A DNA stretch of 64,000 bases from Dioscorea cayenensis subsp. rotundata (Eukaryota > Streptophyta > Magnoliopsida > Dioscoreales > Dioscoreaceae): assembly GCF_009730915.1 (NCBI RefSeq), contig NC_052474.1, positions 15,411,501-15,475,500 of the forward strand, read 5' to 3'. The translations under genes were made by a program, and so were the position numbers. This document shows, piece by piece, positions 21,338 to 33,513 of the stretch (its first letter is position 1; every line of letters starts with the position of its first letter). The notes under the pieces were generated by a model. It saw only the letters and a program-made list of their open reading frames with translations. It had not been told where the DNA came from and did not search any database.

Positions 21338-23312
21338 GCCTTGTCGCCAAGTAGCGCCTATTAACTCATCTTTCATGAACTTGTCCTCCGTCGATAAAAT
21401 TAGAAACCAAGTCATCAACCAGCCCTCAACAAAATAATAAGAACCGTCACGTCCATCGTAGTGTCTTCATAGGAATTACGCGTAGATTGAAAATCAGCGC
21501 CATGCGGCCTCATCCTGACATCATCATTAAGAGCCTCTGGATATAGCCATTATGGTCTACCCAAAATTAACGGCACGTCACTTTTGTCATATACATCAAA
21601 GCTGATTAGGTCTCGGAAAAGTCAACCCGGTCCACCTTCACCAAAACATTTTCACTGATTCCACGGGTTGTTCCGATGGACCCATCGACCGCCAGAAAGG
21701 GCCATTATAGTGGGATTTTGGCCTCAAGGCCAAGCTTTTAAAAGGAGTAGGGCATGAGTGATTTATGCTTGCCCCAAATTACTAAGTGCTTTTAGTCACC
21801 CACCCACAATTGTGGCTAAGGATGATGAACCCCCGGTCCTCCTGGGAGTGAGTTGGTGATCAACCCGGAACATTCCTCACTCAAGGGTTACTAACAACAC
21901 ATTCTTCCAATTTTCTCTCATTCATGAGAAACTTCTTCTCAAAAATTCTAGTCATATCTCAAGATTTGAGTGCAAGAGCTTCACAATGACTGAACATTGA
22001 TCCCGCAGTTTTGAAACATGTCGAGGAATTTCTTACATTACTCATCTTGTTGGTCTCTCACTTCTCGTGATGTAGCTTTGGGATGACACACATGGGTGGC
22101 ATTCTTTTCCTTGCCCTGCTTTCATTGCTGATTCGCCTCTTTCCTTCACTTGGGGCCCTCGAGGTCGACATTGCTAGATGGTTCGGCACAACCGCCATGA
22201 CCTCATTTTCAAAAGAATTTGGGAGTTTCTTTCCACTCCTCAATGAAACACTTAAGGGATTCCTTCCGTTGATTTTTGTGTTACTAGGAAGTGACCTCCT
22301 AAGCCCTCAATTAGTTTGGACATTTTTAGCCCCTTTGGTGCTCCATATTCTCAGACAGGCATTAGTGTTCCTAATCATCTCTTCATGGTTGAAAAGATGA
22401 CTCTCTATAGCCTTTATGAATTGACTAAGCAACCCGATGAGTTTTACAATTGAATTTGAAGAGGACGAGGGCTCTAATTATTGTGTGCTAGGTGGAGGAG
22501 TTCTATTTTGTTGATCTTGCCATTGTCCTGATTGGTTACATGAAAAGTTGTGATGGTTTTTCCATCCCTCGAATCGTAGGTGTTATCGTACTGGGTTGTT
22601 CTAGAATCGGAGATTCTCGCAGCAACAAAAATCCACCCATTCGAACCGGAGCAAGCACCCATATAAGCAAAGCCAAGAGTCTCACATGGGGATGCCCAAC
22701 TATCTCCGATGGTCCAGTTGACTAAGGAAATCAATCATTGACAGTATCTAACTCACTTCATGATGGCTTTCAACCTCAGCGTACCAATGTGGGCGATGAC
22801 ATCGACTTGGTAAACTTCTAACTAGTTGGACTAGTTTGACTCACTCAAGCTCTATTGGTAGCCATTGCTTGCCATCTCTTCATCAACGTATGCCAAACTT
22901 GGTTGCTTGTTGCATAACGTATCCCCGTGAGGCTACATCGAGCATTTACTTGGAAGATATATTCAGCCCCATTATAAAAATCTAGATTTGTATCCATTCC
23001 ATAATTCCATGAGATGGAGACTTTCTCAAAGATTTCCTTATACCTTACCCAAGCATCATACAAGGATTTAGACTGAAATTGTGTAAAGGAAGAAATGCCA
23101 TTTCTTAACTTAGTAATCTTTACTGGATGCAAATATTTTGCGCGAAAGTGTTCCTGAGGTTTTGCTTCCACGTCATTACATCGACCCTTTCAAAGAAGGA
23201 ATATAGCCACTATCTTGCCCTTCCTCGCAATGTGAATGTAAAGAGTCGAAGGCGGATGGCTTAAAAGTATTACAAATCTCAAGGAAATTCCTTATGTGCT
23301 CATATGGGTCCT
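21338..23312 (-). pseudogene. Minus-strand gypsy gag-protease remnant (family C)
   Basis: Read on the minus strand, 23312-23180 gives DPYEHIRNFLEICNTFK. 23171-22845 gives the gag domain (KLRNGISSFTQFQSKSLYDA...FYNG). About 22740-22480 gives a degraded gag C-terminus (YDNTYDSRDG resembling the YSNTYNPGW motif of such gags). About 21780-21440 gives protease-flap and core-like sequence (VDGSIGTTRGI, ENVLVKVDRVDF). It is full of stops and frameshifts. The gag N-terminus continues after the 23313-49205 insertion at 49206. This family differs from A and B in its LTR. 21780-22480 is only weakly readable. Confidence 0.72.
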
Positions 23313-26300
23313 TGATATGTGCTTGTGTATTAAGAATGCGAAGTATTCTTTCCTTACGATGAGAGTTTCTTTTATCAGGTTTAAGAACTAATACATGTGT
23401 ATTTTTGTTCTTTTGCACATGTAGAGTTGTGAAGCTAAGTTTTAAGAAAAGAAGCCAAAAGTAGATCGTGAATGCAACATTTGATGGAATCTTGGAAGGA
23501 ACAAACATGAAGACACAAGTGGGGCTATAAGATATGTTAATGTGTGCCAACCTCCATGTATTCAAGCCATTACAATAAGTTAGAGGGCAATCGTAAGATA
23601 CTACATTTAGGTATCCTAACTTGTGCAAAGATAGCAAATATCTTTACCAATGAACCCGCTTATCAAGAAGCTGATGTGATCTACAGCACAAACGTGCAGC
23701 TCGCTTATGTTGCCTCGAGAAATGGATTCTGGAGCATTTTTGCCGGGTAATCGTGAAGAAGATATCTGTGGTCATTTAACGTGGCACTACTGCTCACACC
23801 GGCCAAAAATCGAATTCTACAGAATCCACACTGTGTGTGGAAATTCCACGTGCCCATGTGAACAACCACAAAGCCCGTGGACGCCTCGACATGTACTATT
23901 TAAACCGCTTTTCAAATCTCGATTTTAGGATCCTTTTCACCCCTTCTCTCTAATTTTTCTATCTTTTGGAGGCTATCGGCTAGGGTTTTGAGAGGCTGGC
24001 AAGTCTTTAGAGTGGTTCTCATAGATTTCACAACCATCGCCTCCGGCTGAAGAATGTTGTATTGGGGAAGCTGCCGGCATTGATCCGCAAGGTGTGCCCT
24101 CGTCGGACAAGGGGACCTTTGTAGAAGACGAGGCTACTCCACAAAACCATTGACATGAATACTCGAGGGGGTTTTCCTATGAATCTCTTGTTTTTACTTT
24201 TGATTTCATTATTGATTGTATTTTGCTCGATGGAGAGCTAAACCCCCTAATCGGGTACTTGGATTTTTGTAAAACCCAAGGATGTTATTGTCTTTTGACC
24301 TTTATTATGCTTTCCTTTAATTGATGTTTTAATTGAGTTTCAATCGTGAATGCTTGTTGAATGATTTCTCCTTAGAGTGACACTAGGTTGAGAGTTCATC
24401 TTGGTAATATTTGTGGATGGCATACGTCACTGTAGGGTCGACATAGCTAGATTGGAGAGGGTTGAGAGGGGAGTGATATGCTTGTGTGATAAGAATGCGA
24501 AGTGTTCTTTCCTTATGATGAGCATTACTTTTATCAGATTTTAGCACTAATACTTGTGTATTTGTGTTACTTTTAAGCATATAAGGTTGTGAAGATAAGC
24601 ATTGATAAAATAAGTTAAAAGTAGATCGTAATCACATTGTTTGGTGGAATCTTGGAAGGAACAAATGCGAAGACACAAGTGGGACTCCAAGATACATGAA
24701 TGTGTGCCAACCTTCATGAATTCAAGTCACTACAATGGATTGTAGGGGCACAAAGGAAGTCAGATTTGCATATCCCGACTCGTGCATTGATGACAAGATC
24801 TCCACCAATTAAGCTTTTGATTGAATAAATGTGTGATCTACGGTGAAAATGTGTGCCCATTTATATTGTCTCGATAAAGAGTGTGGAATTGGGAGTTCAC
24901 ATCTTAAGTGTGTGTGTGGGGGAGAGAAGTTCATATCAGCACATGTCCTTTATATAAATTTTGATTGACATACATGCTCACATAGGCAATGGTGGTTCAC
25001 CTTAGTTGCAATGCTTGTATTCTTGAGTTAGGAGAAATTTTAACATTGAATGTTCTCATGCTCTAGTTTTTAAGTGAATTTATAGGCATTTTTGCCGAAT
25101 AAATATTTGTGCCCCACTCTCTCATGAAACTCTTTTGAAAACTCAAGTTCGATATTTAAGGGACTAATTGGTTTTGTTTCTTGTTCCATTTTGCTAAAAA
25201 AATGAAAAATGAAAAAGAAGAACAAAATAGTTTTATTGTTTAGTTGTGCTTATTGGGTGGAAAGAGCTGCCACCTATGAAGTACGAGGCTACTCTCATAA
25301 GTCAGATACTAATTATGCCCTAATGAGAGAAAGAGCTATCTCATAGGATGAGTGAAAGCTACCACCCCGGTAGAAAGAGCTACCACCTTGAAAGTGTGAA
25401 AGCCACCTTAGCGGCAGCTTTGGAAAGGGCTACCTTAGAGGATGTGTGAAGCTACTACCATCTTTTTAATTTTTATCACTTTGTGTAAATAAATAAGTCC
25501 CTTATACTTAGAACTTTGAGGAGTATAATTTGGGTTGACTTGAGTGAGTTTACACACACTTACACGATTTCGGGTTTGTTGTCCTTTTTGATTCAAGTTT
25601 TTAGCTAGAGCATTGATTTTTCGTATTTAGTGTTAAAATTTCCCTTACTTGTAGAATGTTCCCCTTGCATGCTTTAGTGCACCTAAGGCCAAGCACTTTC
25701 ATTATTTCCTTCTTCTATGCTTCAATGTTTGATTTTTGCTTAAGGACAAGCAAAATCTTAAGTGTGGGGGAGTTTGATAAGTGCTTGTGTGATAAGAATG
25801 CGAAGTGTTCTTTCCTTATGATGAGCATTACTTTTATCAGGTTTTAGCGCTAATACTTGTGCATTTGTGTTACTTTCATGCATATAAGGTTGTGAAGATA
25901 AGTATTGAGAAAAGAAGCTAAAAGTAGATCGTAATCACATTGTTTGGTAGAATCTTGGAAGGAACAAACGCGAAGACATAACTGGGACTCCAAGATACAT
26001 GAATGTGTGCCAATTTTCATGAATTCAAGTCACTACAATGGATTGGAGTGGCACAAAGGCAGTCACATTTGCATATCCCGACTTGTGCACTGATGACAAT
26101 ATCTCCGCCAATGAAGCATTTGATTGAATAAGATATGCGATCTACGGCATAAATGTGTGCCTGTTTATGTTGCCTTGATAAAGAAAGTGGAATTGGGAGT
26201 GTTCGCGACAACCATCAGCAGTGCCATCGTTTCACGCCCTACGAAAATGAGATTTTCGGAGAATCCAGATGGGCGGTGTGGAGATTCCCCACGCGTGTGG

Positions 26301-27550
26301 AATCTCACAGTCTGGGAAACATCCATAGGGGCATGTGGATGCTCGATTCCAGCCCTATTTAAGCCGTAATTCTGCCCGATTTTGGGGATCTTTTTATCTC
26401 TTCTCTTCCACTTTTCTCCATCGTTTGGGAGGTCGGTCAACTAGGGTTTCGAGAGGCTTTTTCACACGCCTTAGGGAGTGGTTTTAAGGATTCTATATCA
26501 CGATTCACTTGAAGAAGGTTATTGGGGAGGTTTCATCAAGATAGATCCCGGGTGAGGTGTGCCCTAGGCCGGACAAGGAAACCCTTGGAGAAGACTCAAC
26601 TACTCCATAAGACCATCGACATGAACACCGAGGGGGTTTTTCTATGGATTACTTGTTTTTACATTCGATTTCATTGTTAATTGTAACTATCTTTATGGAG
26701 AGCTAAACCCCCTAGTGGGTACTTGGATTTGTGAAGTAGCAATTTAAGAATTTTTTCTCCTTATTCCATGTAGATACGATACCCCACTCACCTTGGAATT
26801 TATTACTCGACAAACCCGTGCACTTGCGGATAACACGCAAGGGGCGTTGTTAGTGAGTCGAGAGGTAGTGGATCATCCCCTTTCCCATCTAGTGTGATTT
26901 ATCCTACCTCCAATTCCTAGAGCTCTTTTCGATTACAATAGAATGAAGAACTAAAAGATAAACTCCGCTAGGTCTTAGTTGTGCGAGCAACAGAGTGAAG
27001 CGTTAAAGTGACTTTAGTTCCTCGCCTTAATTGTGACTAGGGGTCTTTTGCCTGGACCAAAGGGTTAGATCTACACATAGGAATAGGGTTTATCACTTAG
27101 AATCCCTAGAACTCCTTACAACTTTACACAGTGTGAGGTGTTGAGACTGAGCAATTTCTTCACAAGGACATAGTATAGAGTTAGTCACGGTTTACCTTAG
27201 GTTTGGTACCGCGGTGCTTTAGGATTTCCATGACTCATTAAGCATTAGTTAGGAAGTATAATAGTAGGTCTTGCACTTGAAACATTAGTCCAAGGGGTTG
27301 TATTATCCGAGTACCCCACTTCTATCTATTGCCTTTCCTCTCACTTACTTGTGCCTTTTATTATTGTTTCTTTTATTTCTATTTACATCACATCTCATCA
27401 ACACAATCGCTCATTCATCTTCATTTGGTTAAGTAGCAATTTTGGTATTTTTATTCCCTACTCCCTATGGATATGATACCCCACTCACTTGAGATTTATT
27501 ACTCGACAAACCTGCACTTCATGTGGTCATACGTCAAAGGGGTGTTGTTA
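23313..27550 (+). repeat. 5' LTR of the family B element, split by a nested element
   Basis: The LTR halves are 23313-24473 and 26850-27550. The first half stops within GGTTGAGAGGGGAG and the second resumes GTGAGTCGAGAGG, reconstituting the GAGGGTGAGTCGAGAGG context found in all LTRs here. The promoter part has GC palindromes at about 23830-23885 followed by TATTTAAA near 23898. It ends GGGGTGTTGTTA directly before the PBS. Confidence 0.85.
24474..26849 (+). mobile_element. Nested, internally deleted Athila-like element inside the family B 5' LTR
   Basis: It starts TGATATGCTTGTGTG and ends GGGCGTTGTTA. Flanking bases are GGAG on the left (one base short) and GTGAG on the right, fitting a GTGAG target duplication. 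Inside are a 5' LTR cut at about 24895, then directly the 3' non-coding region (TCTTAAGTGTG..., the CTACCACC block at 25254-25458), a polypurine tract (25761-25774), and a 3' LTR at 25775-26849. The whole coding region has been lost. The 3' LTR is itself deleted between GGATTTGTGAA (about 26737) and TAGCAATTTAAG, so only its last 117 bases follow. Confidence 0.82.
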
Positions 27551-27556
27551 GGTTTT

Positions 27557-27574
27557 TAGCACTGCTGCCGGGGA
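27557..27574 (+). other. Primer binding site of the family B element (degenerate)
   Basis: TAGCACTGCTGCCGGGGA lies six bases after the LTR and matches TGGCGCCGTTGCCGGGGA with four substitutions. The leader after it (27575-27687, ending ...TTTATTTTGATGCAG) is shared with family A. Confidence 0.78.
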
Positions 27575-27689
27575 TTAGGCATTTAGAGATACTTTGCACT
27601 TTGTTTTCTTAACCGTTCATCATTCATTCTGTTTCACATCTTCTTATTCTATCATCGTTCTGAATTATTTTCTTTATTTTGATGCAGAA

Positions 27690-28370
27690 AAAAATGATCA
27701 ACATACCCGAATTATTCGACACAATCACGGGGATGGTTGAAAATATAGAGCAGAAAGTTTAACTGTTTACCGTACAAGCCACGCCATGTTTTCCTTTGTA
27801 AGAGCACTACACTATTCACCATCAAGTGGAAGAATCAATTGTTGATTACATTTTTGGAATTCAGGATCAGAATGGTGAATTAGATAGTGTGCTAGAAGAA
27901 AGTTTTGAGAGAGTCCTTGATCAGTTTGACTCATCTAGTCATGAACAAAGATAGGAACTTTTTCTTTCGTTGTGTCAATATCAGGGAAAGAAAGTGGTGG
28001 ATGGAGGAATTGACGGGCGTTGAAGACCATTCAAAAGAAAATGCACAAGTGGAAGAGGTGGAGAATGATTTTGAATAGGAGGTGAACAATTTTAAGGAAA
28101 TTGAGAGAATGAAAGAGAGTAGACTATGGCCATCGATTGAGGAACCACTTTAATTAGAACTTAAAACCTTACTGGCACATTTGGAGTATGCCTTTTTAAT
28201 GGAAGAATCAAAGCTCCCGGTGAATGTGGCATCATGTTTCTCTATATATCAGAAGGAGAAGCTTGTTAGCATGTTGAAAAGGCATGAATCGGCTATTGCT
28301 TGGAAGATCTCAGATATCTAAGGGCATCAATCCATCATTTTTACACTCATAAAAATCTTGATGGAGGAAA
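27690..28370 (+). pseudogene. Family B leader ORF and pre-RT linker, broken
   Basis: Translation from ATG 27692 gives MINIPELFDTITGMVENIEQKV before a TAA. Later fragments follow, ending with the linker typical of plant gypsy polyproteins just before RT: SIEEPL-stop-LELKTLLAHLEYAFL (about 28133-28200) and LVSMLKRHESAIAWKISDI (about 28262-28320). The shared leader diverges from family A immediately after a TTTGATGCAG sequence. From there no gag domain, zinc knuckle or protease D-S-G motif is found. The N-terminal part (27692-28000) is not recognised. Confidence 0.65.
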
Positions 28371-29190
28371 AATTTTAAATCGTGATCCAACCCCAAAGAA
28401 GATCGAACCCAAACATGAAGGAAGTTGTCAAAGAAGAAGTGGTAAAACTACTTGATGCAGGGATTATCTACCCAATTTCTGATAGTGAATGGATGGGCCC
28501 AACTCAAGTAGTACCGAAGAAGGGGGAATGATAGTTGTGAGGAATGAAAAGAATGAACTAATTCTGACCAGAACAGTCACTGGTTGGCATGTCCGCATTG
28601 ATTACAGAGGGCTGAATGATGCTACTCAAAAGGACCATTTTCCATTACCATTTATAGATCAAATGTTGGAGCGGTTGGCAGGGCATCAGTTTTATTGATT
28701 CCTTGATGGTATGTCAGGGTACTTCCAAATTCCAATAGCTCTAAAGGATCAAGAAAAGACAACATTCACTTGTCCTTATGGTACTTTTGCTTATAGAAGA
28801 ATGCCTTTTGGGTTGTGTAACACATTAGCAACATTTTAGCGTTGCATGCTGCCATTTTTGACGATCTTCTAAAAGACACAATGGAGGTGTTTATGGATGA
28901 CTTTTCGGTATTTGTAGACTCCTTTGACATGTGTTTAAATAATTTGGAAAGAGTGCTAGTGAGATGTGAAGAGACAAATCTTGTTCTTAATTGGGAAAAA
29001 TGTCATTTTATGGTTCAGGATAGCATTGTTCTCAGACATAAGATTTCCCGAGTAGGCATGAAGGTCGATAAGGCGAAGATTGAAGTCATAGAGAAGCTTC
29101 CTCCACCTATAAATGTAAAAGGGGTTCGTAATTTTCTGGGACATGCAGCTTTTTATAGAAGGTTCATCAAGGATTTTTCAAAGATTACGT
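28371..29190 (+). pseudogene. Reverse transcriptase domain, pseudogene
   Basis: RT motifs read in order: VKEEVVKLLDAGIIYP (about 28429-28480), WHVRIDYRGLNDATQKDHFPLPFIDQML (28590-28670), FLDGMSGYFQIPI after a stop at 28696, FTCPYGTFAYRRMPFGLCN (about 28768-28820), and the catalytic F-M-D-D box at 28890-28901. It ends RNFLGHAAFYRRFIKDFSKI. Stops at 28696 and about 28838 and a frameshift before 28842 make it non-functional. The domain is the Ty3/gypsy type, linking to RNase H downstream without a gap. Confidence 0.9.
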
Positions 29191-29700
29191 AACCGTTGAC
29201 CAAACTTCTTGAAAAGGATTCTTCTTTCAATTTTGGGAATGACTACCTGATGGCGTTTAATTTGTTGAAGGAGAACCTAGTGCAAGCACTAATTCTAACT
29301 TTACCGGACTGGAACAAACCTTTTGAACTCATGTGAGGTGTAAGTGATTATGCTGTTGGAGCAGTTTTGGGGCAGAGGAAAGATAAGCAGTTCTGACAGA
29401 TTTACTATGCTAGTAGGACTTCACAAGTGCTCAAGAGAACTATACAACCACCGAAAAAGAGTTGTTGGTAGTAGTGTTTGCTTTTGACAAGTTTAGGCCA
29501 TACCTCATCTTATCTAGGGGCACAGTATTTACCGACCACTTGGCTCTCCATTACCTCATGAACAAGGCTGACAGAAAACCGAGATTGATTCGTTAGATCC
29601 TATTGTTGGAAGAGTTTGATATGGAGATAAAAGATAAGAGAGGAACCAAAAATTTCATTACGGATCACCTATCAAGGTTAGAATGTTGTGAAGGACAAGA
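29191..29700 (+). pseudogene. RNase H domain, pseudogene
   Basis: Sequence after RT gives LTKLLEKDSSF, ALILTLPDWNKPFELM-stop-GVSDYAVGAVLGQR (about 29300-29380), then TEKELLVVVFAFDKFRPYLILSRGTVFTDH (about 29450-29540) and DHLSRLE (about 29665-29690). This order matches plant gypsy RNase H. Stops replace codons near 29335, 29394 and 29594, and a frameshift lies near 29430. The segment at 29700-29860 is the tether to integrase, with no clear motif. Confidence 0.82.
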
Positions 29701-29859
29701 ACCAGCAAGCAAGGAAATTAATGATTTCTTTCCCGAATAGCATTTATATGTAGCACATGATTTTGATCCAAAAGACAATCTGTGGTTCACGGATTTTGCA
29801 AATTATTTGTCAAGGAAAGTACTGAAGTAGGGCCTCACCTTTCAATAGAAGAAAACGTT

Positions 29860-31049
29860 TTTTAGTGATTTGATGAACTACTTTTGTGATGATCCATGCT
29901 TGTTTTGTATTTGTGCTGACTATGTGGTTCGAAGATGTGTGTCAAGGAAGGAAGGTTGGAATATTCTTGCACACTGCCACTTTGGGTTAGTTGGGGGACA
30001 TTATGCATCAAGTAAAACTGTTGAGAAAGTTTTGGCTGCCAGTTTTTATTGGCCAAATCTATTCCAGGATGCTCACCAGTTTGTTCTTTGATGCAATAGT
30101 TGTCAGAGGGCCGGAAACCTATCACGAAGAGATGAGATGCCTCAGAATCCGATGCAATTTTGTGAGGTGTTTGATGTATCGGGTATTAACTTCATGGGTC
30201 CATTTCTGAAGTCTAATGGTAATCAATATATTTTGGTTGTAGTTGATTATGTGTCTAAATGGGTGGAGGCTCAAGCTTTACCAACTAATGACGCTAGAAC
30301 CGTGGTAAAATTTTTGAAGAGGTTGTTCACTCGATTTAGGACTCCACAGATTAGCATTACTGATCGAGGGACTTATTTTTGCAACGCTCAACTTGAGAAA
30401 GTTTTGAAGCGCTATGGGGTGCATCATCGCTTTGCTACTCCCTACCATCCGCAGAAAAGTGGTCAAGTGGAAGTCACAAATATAGAGCTTAAGAGAATCT
30501 TGGATAACACACTTTGGGCTCATAGAACAGTATGTAAAACACCGATAAGGACCACTCCTTATAATTTGGTATATGTTAAATCGTGTCACTTGCCTGTAGA
30601 GCTTAAGCACAAAGCTTATTTGGCCATCAAGGATATGAACTTTGACTTGAAGAAAGTAGGTGAACAAAGAATGTTCCATCTTAATGAGTTGGATGAATGA
30701 AGAATGAACGCGTATGAGAATGCAAGAATTTACGAGGAAAGAATTTGGAAGTGGTATGACAATCATATTAAAATTGCGAAGGAATTTAAGGTGGGGGGAT
30801 CAAGTGTTATTGTTCAATTCTCGCATAAGTCTGTTTCTGGGGAAGCTCAAATCCAGATGGTTTGGCCCCTACACAATGGCTGAGGTGTCACTGCATGGTG
30901 CTATTCAAATCTCTCATTTGGAGAGAGGTACATTCAAAGTGAACGGACATCGGCTAAAGCCATATTTTGTTAGGGAGGTTAGTAAAGATGACAAGGAAGT
31001 ATTCTTTCTCCGAGGACCCTATGAGGTAAGACAATTTACGTTAAGCTAA
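29860..31049 (+). pseudogene. Integrase, pseudogene (catalytic Asp replaced)
   Basis: An HHCC zinc-finger remnant is read from about 29970 (HCHFGLVGGHYASSK...) through CNSCQRAG after a TGA at 30089-30091. The core begins near 30137: [12 protein letters not shown] carries Asn (30188-30190) where the first catalytic Asp is expected. [10 protein letters not shown] and GQVEVTN supply the other two acidic residues. The C-terminal GPY-type region follows in 30714-31049 ([23 protein letters not shown]). It ends [15 protein letters not shown] then stop. I see no chromodomain, consistent with Athila rather than a chromovirus. Confidence 0.9.
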
Positions 31050-31799
31050 GTGACGTAAAACATGCACTTCTTGGGAGGCAACCCAAGTTTTTAATGTTCC
31101 TCTAGGTTTTAGTTAGTATTTGCATGAATAAGGCTTTGAGTATTAGTGTCTAGATCTTTTAGATGCTTTTGCTTTTCTTGTGTATCATTTGGTGTTATCG
31201 TGTGCTTGAATGTATATGGCGAAGTTGTTGGCCGTTTGAGCGAGTTTATTGTGTTTTCCCTAGTATATTTTGCATGATAGGGCAGGCTTTGAGTGTATTG
31301 AGATGTTCAGAAATTTTCTGCAGAGCCTGCAGTTTTTCTAAGTTATCTAGAGAAAACACACGGTCGTGTGGAATTTCCACACGACCTTGGGTCTCTACTG
31401 TGAGCTCTTCCCGAAAGGACATAGTGGGCGTGGACTCGCCCCTGTGAACGACCTTGCGATGGTCACACTCCCATGGTTAATTCTGCACGGGCGTGCATAT
31501 TCCTCCAGAGACTGAGAGATTTTTCTCGAGAAGACATAGGGGCGTGGACTCGCCCCTTTGGAAGACCCTGTAATAACCACACGGGCGTGCATAATTTCCA
31601 CACGCCCGTGTGGATCTCTGAAGAAGAGCTCTCCTCCACCCCGAGAATACACAGGGCTGTGTGGGTGCCTCTGTGAGCTGGCCTAGTGAATGTCCACGAG
31701 TGTGGGGAATTTTCGCACGGGTGTGTGAAACACTTAGAAGAATTTCTCTGGTTGGACAGAGAATACACATGGGCGTGCATCTGCCCCGATAGGTCAGGC
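31050..31799 (+). other. Family B 3' non-coding region, part 1, with GC palindromes
   Basis: It contains the shared post-pol segment (GCACTTCTTGGGAGGCAACCCAAG at about 31065) and then a dense run of CACACGGGCGTGTGGA-like palindromic units and their spaced halves (about 31360-31790). It is cut by the CACTA insertion at 31800 and continues at 46003. Open frames on the minus strand here come from the repeat composition and have no protein support. Confidence 0.78.
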
Positions 31800-31831
31800 C
31801 ACTACACCAAAGTATGCCTTTCGCGGCATTT
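31800..31831 (+). repeat. CACTA left terminal inverted repeat
   Basis: Its 32 bases start CACTACACCAAAGTATGCC and pair with 45971-46002. Differences fall at TIR positions 11, 12, 23 and 29. Confidence 0.95.
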
Positions 31832-32110
31832 TTAGGGTGGCGTTTTATATAAACGCCGGTATTATTTTGCATTTTACGGCATCCTTTGACGAAAACGCCG
31901 GGAAAATTTTTCGCGGGCTAATAAAAAGTTTAGCGCGAGAAATTATTTCTCTTAGCGGCGTTTGATAGTTAAAACGCCGGTCAGTTGTTTCATTGGACCG
32001 GCGTTTTAGGTATTAAAATGCTGAGAATGTTTAGCTTTCGCAGTAATTAAAAATAAAATATTTTAAGTCGTGGCGTTTAATAAGAAACGCTGGGAATTTT
32101 ATTTAATTAA
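31832..32110 (+). repeat. CACTA left subterminal repeats
   Basis: Repeated units of the GGCGTTT / AAACGCCGG type occur in both orientations, for example GTGGCGTTTTATATAAACGCC, TTAGCGGCGTTTGATAG and GGACCGGCGTTTTAGG. Such arrays bind the TNPA-type protein in En/Spm; binding here is inferred from position and repetition. Confidence 0.85.
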
Positions 32111-32126
32111 GTACATATATATGACT

Positions 32127-32200
32127 CCACTTGTCTCTCTATCTCTCGCTCTCTCTATCTCTCCCTCTACCTCTCCCTCTACCTCTCCCTGTCTTTCTCT
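32127..32200 (+). repeat. CT-rich low-complexity tract
   Basis: Tandem TCTCTATCTCTCGC and CCTCTACCTCTC-like units form a pyrimidine-rich tract just inside the left subterminal repeats. Confidence 0.85.
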
Positions 32201-33453
32201 TTATGCCTGCGCAGCCAAGACCCAAAAATTGGCAGAGTACTCCTGGTTTTAGATCATTGATCTTCACTATGGCATAGAGACCTCGTCAAGCTTCACTGTG
32301 GCGGAGCATTAATTTAGATCGGCTTCATTGGTGTATTTCTCTCATTCTTGAAAATGTAGCGTTTATCATTCACTAATTCTTGCTAATCCCTTTCTAAATC
32401 TTGTTTTGTACCCATGTGCAGCTCCTCACAGATGGTTTTCAAGTGGAGGATGTAGATCGGGGGCGATCTCTTTAATAATCTCAAATTTCTAACTGGTGAG
32501 GTTACTGGTTTTCTACCTGGGTATTCAATTTTTGTTGGATGGTTTTGTGTATGCTGTTTAATGAGCTTTTTGGTGTGATTTTTCTAGGGGGATCTTAGGA
32601 TAAGGAGGATCATGAGAAGGCTTACTCAAAGAATAAGTAAGTTAATTTATTTGGTTTTGATGTGCATTATGTATAATTATTTTGGGAGATCAGATGCTTG
32701 TTGAAATGTCTCAGTGAATTTCTAGGTCATCAGATTATTATGTCTCACATTCTCAAATGCATATTTGCACCATTTTAATCTAATCAAATGTGTATTTCCA
32801 TCTGCATTTTTAGTTTGGTGCAGGATTTGTTTAATGTGGTATGTGACAATGTGTGATTGAATTATGATTGAGATTGTTGAGGGACATTATTAGTTTGGAG
32901 GAAGTCATGCTAGTTGTAGGCAAAGGCTAAAAACTTGATGCAATTTGTTAAAATCCAAGATCTAACTGATGGGTTCAAATTCTTGTTTGTATTTCCATCT
33001 TCTTGCTTGTTTCTGTTTTCACATTGATGCTTTATTTCTTAAGAAATCCACTGTTGTTCCTCATGCTGATCTAAGATGAGCAGCCATAGAACAACATCCT
33101 AAGAGCTTGACAACATTCTTATGGTTCATCTGAGAGTGCATAACTATAATACTGAACACAAACTGATGAAAACATTTAGACAAATTCATGCAAAAATGTT
33201 TGCTTGATATGCCTTTTTTTCATACATGCAAGTAAATTAAGCTTTGTGGTAACTTGCTTGATCTTGTTTTTTTTTTCATACATGCTAGTGAATTCATACG
33301 CAACATCTTCTCATATTTTAGTTCTTCTTTAAATTGGAATAGAAAAGGTTTCCTAATACACTAGAGTCAAAAGGTCTGATTAGCAATAGATTACCTTTGT
33401 CAACATTTAGGAATCTTTATTTTATTATTGTTTAATGAAGCTATTTTTGGCCA

Positions 33454-33513
33454 TGAAAAACTATGTTGAGTATATACATCAAGAACTTAATATATACTCA
33501 GCATAGTTTTTCA
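33454..33513. repeat. 23-bp inverted repeat with 14-base loop
   Basis: The arms 33454-33476 and 33491-33513 are complementary except for one position (a T to C change), with the loop CATCAAGAACTTAA. It could form a hairpin in RNA or DNA. The role is unknown. Confidence 0.9.

Noticed and set aside
22083..22400. Plus-strand open frame of 105 codons with hydrophobic stretches
   Set aside because: It overlaps the minus-strand family C gag remnant, has no known domain and is likely antisense to decayed gag.
28371..31049. An active or autonomous retrotransposon
   Set aside because: RT, RNase H and integrase each contain stops or frameshifts, the integrase lacks one catalytic Asp and gag/protease are missing.
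30714..31049. A chromodomain at the integrase C-terminus
   Set aside because: The sequence continues from the GPY-type region to a short tail without the aromatic-rich chromodomain pattern, as in Athila elements.
31395..31872. Several overlapping minus-strand open frames rich in Arg, Pro and His
   Set aside because: They arise from the GC-rich palindromic repeats. The same effect appears at 7869-8385, 13243-13592 and 55271-55766 in different frames with no conserved protein.
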